In this document: in pieces, positions 58,872-64,000 of the stretch
How the letters are laid out: each line of letters opens with the position of its first letter
Position numbering within the stretch: position 1 is the stretch's first letter
Assembly (NCBI RefSeq): GCF_040645615.1
Contig: NZ_JBEYYO010000010.1
Span: 1 to 64,000, forward strand
Source: Glycomyces sp040645615
Lineage (GTDB): Bacteria; Actinomycetota; Actinomycetes; Mycobacteriales; Micromonosporaceae
DNA: 64,000 nt
Direction: 5' to 3'
The notes under the pieces: model-generated
Told to the model about the DNA's origin: nothing
The model's database searches: none
What the model saw: the letters and a program-made list of their open reading frames with translations, nothing else
Translations under genes and position numbers: made by a program

Positions 58872-60110
58872 TCAGCTCAGGGCCCCGACCTCCTCGGCGA
58901 GGCGGCGCATCTCCGGGAGCGGTTCGCCCTTGGTGCGGTGGAGGATCTGGTCGATCAACTCGATCGCGTGCGGGCGGCACCGGATCTCGGAGGGGGCGTT
59001 GCGGTCGGCGGTGACCAGGTGCCTTCCGGCCATCTCGATGTCCCCCACCTGGACGCACGCGCGCGACATGTCGAGGTGGTGGTGCGAGCGTCGTTCGGCC
59101 ACGAGGTCGGCCAGCGCGGCGGGCGGGATGCGGTCGTGGACGGCGAGGGCGTCGGCGCCTTCGCCGAGTTCGACGAACGCGGCGGCGCGGTGCAGCATGA
59201 CGTTGGTCGGCCCGAACGAGGTGTAGTAGTAGTTCGCGTCGCGGCCGAGGATGCCGGCGGCGCGGGAGGCGCTGTCGAGCAGGTCGTCGCTGGTGTCGCT
59301 GTCCCCGGCGAGGGCGGCGGCCATGGCGCCTTGGAGCAGGAGCGCGCCGTAGACGCTGATCTCGGCGGGCGTGGAGGCTTCGCCGCCGGTCTCGGTGATG
59401 AGGCCGTGGGCGACTTGGACGTTGAGGTCGAGTGCGGCCTGGTAGCGCCCGAGTGCCCTGAGCGCGTTGGCGACGCGGGTGGTGGCGATGCCGGCCAGGA
59501 GCGGGTCGTTGCCGCGGTTGGCGGCCGAGATCGCGCGGTCGGCGGCGAGCCAGGCGAGCTGGGCCTCGCCGAGTTTGCGAAGGACCGTGGAGGCGATCTG
59601 GTAGACCTGCGTCATGAGTTCGGCGGCGTCGGCGGCGGTGCCGCCGACGGGTTTGTCCTCGGCGACGGGGGTGTCGCGCAGGAGCTGGATGAGCGATCGG
59701 GCCACGACCGGGTAGTGGCCCTTCTCGAAGGCGAGCCAGCAGTAGTTGACCGCGCCGCGCAGTTGCGGGATCGGGGTCGGGTCGATCGGCGCGGCTTCGA
59801 GGAAGCGGCCGAGTCGTTCGTAGCGTTCGAGGGATTGGCGGATGGATTCGACTTCGACTTGGTCGAGGCAGCCGCCCAGGCCTGGGCGCCTTCGGGGTTC
59901 GCGGCCGAGGAGCTGGCCGGCGTCGACGCTGAGCGCCTCGGCCAGCTCGGTGATGACCGAGTACTTGTCGAGGCGGCGGACGCCGCGTTCGATCTTGTCG
60001 ACCCAGCTCTTGGACTTGCCGATGCGGTCGGCGAAGACCTGCTGGGACATGCCTCGGCGTTGTCGCCAATAGGCGACACGCCTCCCCATGGGTTGCGTTT
60101 CGGACTCCAT
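58872..60110 (-). CDS. XRE-family HTH regulator with TPR-like helical domain
   Basis: A 412-residue regulator. An N-terminal XRE HTH (about 8-65, GMSQQVFADRIGKSKSWVDKIERG) is followed by an all-helical, TPR-like region to the end. This form is abundant in streptomycetes and relatives, where members sense development or nutrition. ATG 60110 is preferred, with a GGTGGGG tract upstream; the open frame to 60335 is low-complexity. A perfect 18-bp inverted repeat overlaps its first codons. Confidence 0.9.
   Translation of the reverse strand: MESETQPMGRRVAYWRQRRGMSQQVFADRIGKSKSWVDKIERGVRRLDKYSVITELAEALSVDAGQLLGREPRRRPGLGGCLDQVEVESIRQSLERYERLGRFLEAAPIDPTPIPQLRGAVNYCWLAFEKGHYPVVARSLIQLLRDTPVAEDKPVGGTAADAAELMTQVYQIASTVLRKLGEAQLAWLAADRAISAANRGNDPLLAGIATTRVANALRALGRYQAALDLNVQVAHGLITETGGEASTPAEISVYGALLLQGAMAAALAGDSDTSDDLLDSASRAAGILGRDANYYYTSFGPTNVMLHRAAAFVELGEGADALAVHDRIPPAALADLVAERRSHHHLDMSRACVQVGDIEMAGRHLVTADRNAPSEIRCRPHAIELIDQILHRTKGEPLPEMRRLAEEVGALS
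60061..60078. promoter_or_regulatory. Inverted repeat at the start of the XRE gene
   Basis: TGTCGCC-AATA-GGCGACA, 7-bp perfect arms, within codons 11-17 of the regulator. It could be an autoregulatory site, though it also encodes protein. Confidence 0.4.
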
Positions 60111-60495
60111 GTCAGACCCCACCGTCTCTAGGAGTTGCGTGCGGACGTCGGGGCCGGGCCCCGTTGTGCCGGTGCAATGTTCGGTTGTCGCGTGTGTTCG
60201 TTGTGGCGGCCGCTGGCGCGACCAGACGTTCGCGGCCGCCGCGGCGGGAGGCGAGTTCGGTTTGGCCTGCGGCGTCGTGATGCCGCCTCGTCGTCCCGTC
60301 ACTATGTGTTTACCGTCTTTCGCGTTCGCGCACAACGGTCGTCAGCTTCCGTTGTCACGCTGCGCGGGACCTTGATCACAGTGTGGCTCACTCGACTCGG
60401 AACAATGTCGCCCATCTGGGCTTATGACCGTTTTCGGTCGCCCGAACGCGGGAAATCTGCACATGCAACGTGTCGATTCAAGGGGTTCAGTCGTT
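60111..60495. other. Divergent intergenic region upstream of the XRE gene
   Basis: These 385 bases contain no supported gene. Codon-like stretches are shadows or lack starts. Promoters for the XRE gene and the small membrane protein must lie here. I recognise no specific site. Confidence 0.5.
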
Positions 60496-60759
60496 GTGTC
60501 AGATATGAGACACAACCGAGTCGTCGAGCGCCGCGAACATCGGCGCGCGCTTCGCAGGGCCGTGCTGTCGGCCGTTCTCGCCACCGCGATCGGGGCCGGA
60601 TCGGGCTACGCGATCGCCTTCTCGCCGCTCGCCGGATGGATCGTGGTCGGCATCGGCGGGGCCGTGGCGCTCACGCTGTGGGTCGAGTCGAGGGCAGGGC
60701 GCGCGGCGACCGCGCCGCCGGTCGCGCGGTTCCTGTTCGCGGCGCAAAGCGAGGACTGA
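60496..60759 (+). CDS. Small membrane protein, unknown function
   Basis: About 87 residues: a basic N-terminus (MRHNRVVERREHRRALRR) followed by two membrane helices (VLSAVLATAIGAGSGYAIAF and GWIVVGIGGAVALTLWV). No family is recognised. The start is uncertain between GTG 60496 (AGGGG ten bases upstream), ATG 60505 and upstream ATGs at 60424 and 60463. Confidence 0.55.
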   Translation: MSDMRHNRVVERREHRRALRRAVLSAVLATAIGAGSGYAIAFSPLAGWIVVGIGGAVALTLWVESRAGRAATAPPVARFLFAAQSED

Positions 60760-60882
60760 AAGCCCCCGCTCCCCCCGGGGACCGCGGCGGTGTCTCCCGC
60801 GTCGCGGTCCCTGCCCCCTCTCGACCGGCCCGCGACGGCCGGATGTCGCGCGTCGTCCCCGCACTGACGCGCCCGATGGCGG

Positions 60883-60910
60883 CGGCCGCCCGATTCCACC
60901 CGGGCGGCCG
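60883..60910. terminator. Terminator after the metallophosphatase gene
   Basis: A perfect 10-bp stem CGGCCGCCCG/CGGGCGGCCG with an eight-base loop lies seven bases past the minus-strand stop, between convergent genes. Confidence 0.75.
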
Positions 60911-60917
60911 TCTCCGG

Positions 60918-61712
60918 TCAGTCGAGGCGGACCACCAGGCACTTGCCGCCTTGGTAGACGCCGCCGTCGACGTTGAGCACGAGGCCTTCGCAATAGCGGC
61001 GGGCCTGGGTCACCTGGCTCGGTTCGAGTTCGGTCGTGTCGGGGATCGTGGAGTGGCCGTGGACGAGTTCCTCGCCGCCGAACGTGCGGAGCATCCCGCG
61101 CACCCGGGCCGGGCCGCCCTCGCCGAGGAACTCGTGGCGGCGGGTCAGCTCGCGGAAGAGCTGCCACCACTCCTCGGGCTCATCGGAGGACATGACGGCG
61201 CGCACGGCCGCGTTCACGGTCTCGACGCTGCGCCCGTACCCGAGATAGGACTCGGTGTCTGCGTGGATCAGCAGGGACTTGTCGGCCACGTGCATCACCT
61301 GGCGGGTCTCCAGCCACTCGACCTCGTCCTCGGTGAGGTCGCCGAGCTCGTCTTCGAAGCCGCCGTTGAGGACCCACCAGTGGAGGAACTGCCGGTCCTG
61401 GCCGTCGACGTCGGTGAAGGCCACGTCGCCGAAGCGCCGCGAGCCGAGCACGAGCACCTCGTGGTTGCCGATGAGCGTGTCGACCGAGCCGCCCTCGGCG
61501 GCCGACTCCTCGGCGAGGCTGCGCAGCAGCCGCACCACGGCCACGCCCTCCTCGCCGCGGTCGAACAGGTCGCCGAGGATCCACAGGCGGGCGGCCCCGC
61601 CGGTCCAACGGGCGTCCTCGTCGACCAGATCCCGGTCGCGTAGCGCCTCCACGAGCGCGTCGTAGTGGCCGTGGATGTCGCTGGCCACGAACAGCGGACT
61701 CGTATCAGGCAT
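60918..61712 (-). CDS. PPP-type metallophosphatase
   Basis: A 264-residue calcineurin-like phosphoesterase of the bacterial serine/threonine phosphatase type. All metal motifs are present: DIHGHYD, GDLFDRG, GNHE, an Ile-His-Ala-Asp motif (LIHADTES) and HGHS. It may dephosphorylate proteins or small phospho-compounds such as diadenosine polyphosphates. ATG 61712 has no evident ribosome site; TTAACAT about ten bases upstream may be a leaderless -10. It is divergent from the M3 peptidase. Confidence 0.9.
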   Translation of the reverse strand: MPDTSPLFVASDIHGHYDALVEALRDRDLVDEDARWTGGAARLWILGDLFDRGEEGVAVVRLLRSLAEESAAEGGSVDTLIGNHEVLVLGSRRFGDVAFTDVDGQDRQFLHWWVLNGGFEDELGDLTEDEVEWLETRQVMHVADKSLLIHADTESYLGYGRSVETVNAAVRAVMSSDEPEEWWQLFRELTRRHEFLGEGGPARVRGMLRTFGGEELVHGHSTIPDTTELEPSQVTQARRYCEGLVLNVDGGVYQGGKCLVVRLD

Positions 61713-61852
61713 GGCGTCGATGTTAATCCGACGCGAGGCCGCGCGGTGAGGATGTCGGGCCCTACCTTGCGAGCAGGCGAACCAACTTGCCGCGCGGCAG
61801 GTGCGCGGAATAGGATTCGGCCACCGCCTGACTCAGCCAGCGAGGAGCCTCC

Positions 61853-63892
61853 GTGACCGAGAACCCGTTCCTGACCAAGTCCGACCTGCCGTATCAGTTG
61901 CCGCCGTTCGCGAGCGTGAAGACCGAGCACTACCTGCCCGCGTTCGAGGCCGGCATGGCCGAGCAGCTCGAAGCCGTGGCCGCCATCGCCGCGAGCGACG
62001 AGGAGCCGACCTTCCAGAACACGGTCGTGGCGCTGGAGGAGTCCGGCCAGGGCATCCTCAAGCGGGTCAGCCTGGTGTTCTACAACAAGAACTCCTCGGA
62101 CACCGACGACGAGATCAACGCCGTCGAGACCGAGATCAGCCCCAAGCTCGCCGCGCACTCCGACGCGATCTTGATGAACCCCGAGCTGTTCGCCCGCATC
62201 GACGCGATCTGGAACCGCCGCGACGACCTCGGCCTCGACGAGCAGGACGCGCGGCTCCTCGAGCGGTACCACACCGAGTTCGTCCGCGGCGGGGCCGCGC
62301 TCGACGAGGCGGGCAAGGAGCGCCTCGCCGCGATCAACACCGAACTGGCCGAACTGGCCTCCAAGTTCAACCAGCAGATCCTCGCCGACATCAACGACGC
62401 GGCCGTCCACGTCACCGACGAAGCCGAACTCGACGGCCTGGGCGCCGACCAGATCGGGGCCGCCGCCTCCGCCGCGAAGGACCGCGGGCTCGACGGCTGG
62501 CTCATCACGCAGTCGAACTTCTCGCGCCACCCGCTCCTTGAGGATCTGAAGAACCGGGACCTGCGCGAACGCCTCTACAAGGCCACCATCGGGCGCGGGC
62601 GCGGCAACGCCGCCACCCTGCTGCGGATGATCTCGCTGCGCGCCGAGAAGGCCCGCCTGCTCGGCTTCGACCACTTCGCGGCCTACATCGCCGCCGACGG
62701 CACCGCCGGGAACGCCGAGATCATCGCCGAGCGGCTCGCCGGCCTCGCCGAGGCCGCGGTGCGCAACGCCAAGCGCGAAGCCGCCGACCTCCAAGAGGTC
62801 GTGGACGCGCAGCAGGGCGGGTTCGAACTGGCCGCGTGGGACTGGTCGTTCTACGCCAAGCAGGTCCGCCAGGAGAAGTACGGCTTCGACGCCGAAGCGC
62901 TCAAGCCCTACCTCGAACTCGACCGGGTCCTCGTCGACGGCGTCTTCCACGCCGCCGAGAAGGAGTTCGGACTGACCTTCCAACTGCGCGAAGACCTTCA
63001 GGGCTACCACCCCGAGGCCCGCGTGTGGGAGGTCTTCGACGACGGCGAGCCGCTGGGCCTGTTCGTGGGCGACTTCTTCACCCGCGACTCCAAGAAGGGC
63101 GGCGCGTGGATGAACCCGCTCGTCGTCCAGTCCGACCTCACCGGGAACAAGCCGGTCGTCGTCAACAACCTCAACATCGTGGGGCCCGCGGAGGGGCAGC
63201 CCCCGCTCGTCACCGTCGACAACGTGACGACGCTGTTCCACGAGTTCGGGCACGCGCTCCACGGCCTGCTCTCGGCCTGCCGCTACCCCAAGACCTCGAT
63301 GACCTCGACCCCGCGCGACTTCGTGGAGTACCCCTCGCAGGTCAACGAGATGTGGGAGCTGTGGCCCGAGGTCGTGGCCAACTACGCGCGCCACCACGAG
63401 ACCGGCGAGGCCGCCCCGGCCGAGCTGCTGGCCCAGTGGGAGGCCTCCAGCCAGTTCGGGCTCGGCTTCGCGACCACCGAATACCTCGGCGCGGCCCTGC
63501 TCGACCAGGCCTGGCACCGGCTCACCCCCGAAGAGGTCCCCGACGGCGGCGACGACCCGGCCGCGGCCGTGGAGGCCTTCGAGCGCCAGGCGCTCGAAGC
63601 GGCCGGGATCTACCTGCCGCAGATCGCCCCGCGCTACCGCTCGGGCTACTTCGCGCACATCTCCATCGGCTACGCCGCCGGGTACTACTCCTACATCTGG
63701 TCGGAGATCCTCGACGCCGACACCGTGGAGTGGTTCAAGTCCAACGGCGGCCTGACCCGCGAGAACGGCGACCACTTCCGCGCCACGCTGCTGAGCAAGG
63801 GCGGCTCCATCGACCCGATGGAGTCCTTCCGACGCTTCCGCGGCCGCGACGCCGAGATCGAACCGCTATTGGAGCGGCGCGGCCTGAAGTAG
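61853..63892 (+). CDS. M3-family oligopeptidase (Dcp/oligopeptidase A type)
   Basis: A 679-residue cytosolic zinc metallopeptidase of the usual family length that degrades short peptides. The zinc motif is HEFGHALH (about residue 463). The family phrases FVEYPSQVNE and GYAAGYYSYIWSEILDAD are intact. GTG 61853 has GAGGAG six bases upstream. It is a single gene closed by a strong hairpin. Confidence 0.95.
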   Translation: MTENPFLTKSDLPYQLPPFASVKTEHYLPAFEAGMAEQLEAVAAIAASDEEPTFQNTVVALEESGQGILKRVSLVFYNKNSSDTDDEINAVETEISPKLAAHSDAILMNPELFARIDAIWNRRDDLGLDEQDARLLERYHTEFVRGGAALDEAGKERLAAINTELAELASKFNQQILADINDAAVHVTDEAELDGLGADQIGAAASAAKDRGLDGWLITQSNFSRHPLLEDLKNRDLRERLYKATIGRGRGNAATLLRMISLRAEKARLLGFDHFAAYIAADGTAGNAEIIAERLAGLAEAAVRNAKREAADLQEVVDAQQGGFELAAWDWSFYAKQVRQEKYGFDAEALKPYLELDRVLVDGVFHAAEKEFGLTFQLREDLQGYHPEARVWEVFDDGEPLGLFVGDFFTRDSKKGGAWMNPLVVQSDLTGNKPVVVNNLNIVGPAEGQPPLVTVDNVTTLFHEFGHALHGLLSACRYPKTSMTSTPRDFVEYPSQVNEMWELWPEVVANYARHHETGEAAPAELLAQWEASSQFGLGFATTEYLGAALLDQAWHRLTPEEVPDGGDDPAAAVEAFERQALEAAGIYLPQIAPRYRSGYFAHISIGYAAGYYSYIWSEILDADTVEWFKSNGGLTRENGDHFRATLLSKGGSIDPMESFRRFRGRDAEIEPLLERRGLK

Positions 63893-63898
63893 CCGCAC

Positions 63899-63936
63899 GG
63901 TGAAGGGCCCGGAACTTTCGCTCCGGGCCCTTCACC
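63899..63936 (+). terminator. Terminator of the M3 peptidase gene
   Basis: A perfect 15-bp stem GGTGAAGGGCCCGGA with its complement, six bases past the stop. The remaining 64 bases of the window show nothing identifiable. Confidence 0.85.
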
Positions 63937-64000
63937 ATTGCCGCACGAGGTCGTGCGCCTCTTCGCCTACAACGCCAGCGGGCGCTCGAACGGGGACGGG

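Noticed and set aside
57939..60131. A 730-residue plus-strand frame across the Nif3-like and XRE genes
   Set aside because: No motifs, Gly/Val/Asp-rich, spans the terminator pair between two genuine minus-strand genes.
61295..63775. An 826-residue minus-strand frame opposite the M3 peptidase
   Set aside because: Same shadow pattern. The plus strand carries HEFGH and a clear ribosome site, and the antisense frame runs on into the phosphatase in a wrong frame.

Overview
The window is 64 kb of a high-GC actinobacterial chromosome in draft state, with one run of Ns at 11161-11258. The lineage is read from several things. Codon use has a strong G/C third-position bias. There are many GTG and TTG starts and several apparently leaderless genes. 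The gene order ctaE-qcrC-qcrA-qcrB, next to trpD and to a DnaQ/GIY-YIG exonuclease, is actinobacterial, as is the zinc-ribbon plus Nif3-like pair. A Glycomyces-like genus is plausible, but the sequence alone does not prove it. I saw no rRNA, tRNA, phage, insertion sequence or CRISPR array.

Layout. 1-11 kb: short tandem repeats, a DEAD-box RNA helicase with a repetitive RGG-type tail, two paralogous double-GNAT acetyltransferases, an ECF sigma factor with a co-transcribed membrane protein, a cold-shock protein, an ABC exporter, a small HTH protein and a membrane protein. 11-14 kb: the assembly gap inside a 12-bp tandem array, an ABC-F ATPase and a membrane-anchored M23 peptidase. 14-24 kb and 31.7-39 kb: two halves of a xylan/xylo-oligosaccharide locus. 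They hold a GH3 glycosidase with its own LacI regulator, a ROK (XylR-type) regulator, an ABC importer without an ATPase, xylA, xylB, a GH31 alpha-xylosidase-like enzyme and a secreted GH10-CBM2 xylanase. Matching XylR-like operators at 19811 and 36654 tie the two halves together. 24-31.6 kb, between them: a beta-lactamase-like protein, a DrrAB-type ABC exporter preceded by five phased heptamers, a large SARP/AfsR-type regulator, an orphan Imm1-like immunity gene, a GNAT enzyme and a VapBC toxin-antitoxin pair.

39-64 kb is mainly housekeeping: leuS with a leucine-rich leader peptide and attenuator; a MoxR-DUF58-transglutaminase operon; the exonuclease; an RSH-type (p)ppGpp enzyme whose synthetase domain looks degenerate; the qcrCAB/ctaE respiratory genes; a receiver-like protein and trpD; the zinc-ribbon and Nif3-like pair; an XRE regulator; a metallophosphatase and an M3 oligopeptidase. 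Most operon ends carry GC-rich hairpins.

The observations most worth following are the phased SARP-like heptamers in front of drrAB, the Leu-Leu leader and attenuator of leuS, the two-site XylR regulon, two AT-rich palindromes located just after stop codons, and a dispersed intergenic repeat family shared between about 0.1 kb and 50.5 kb.
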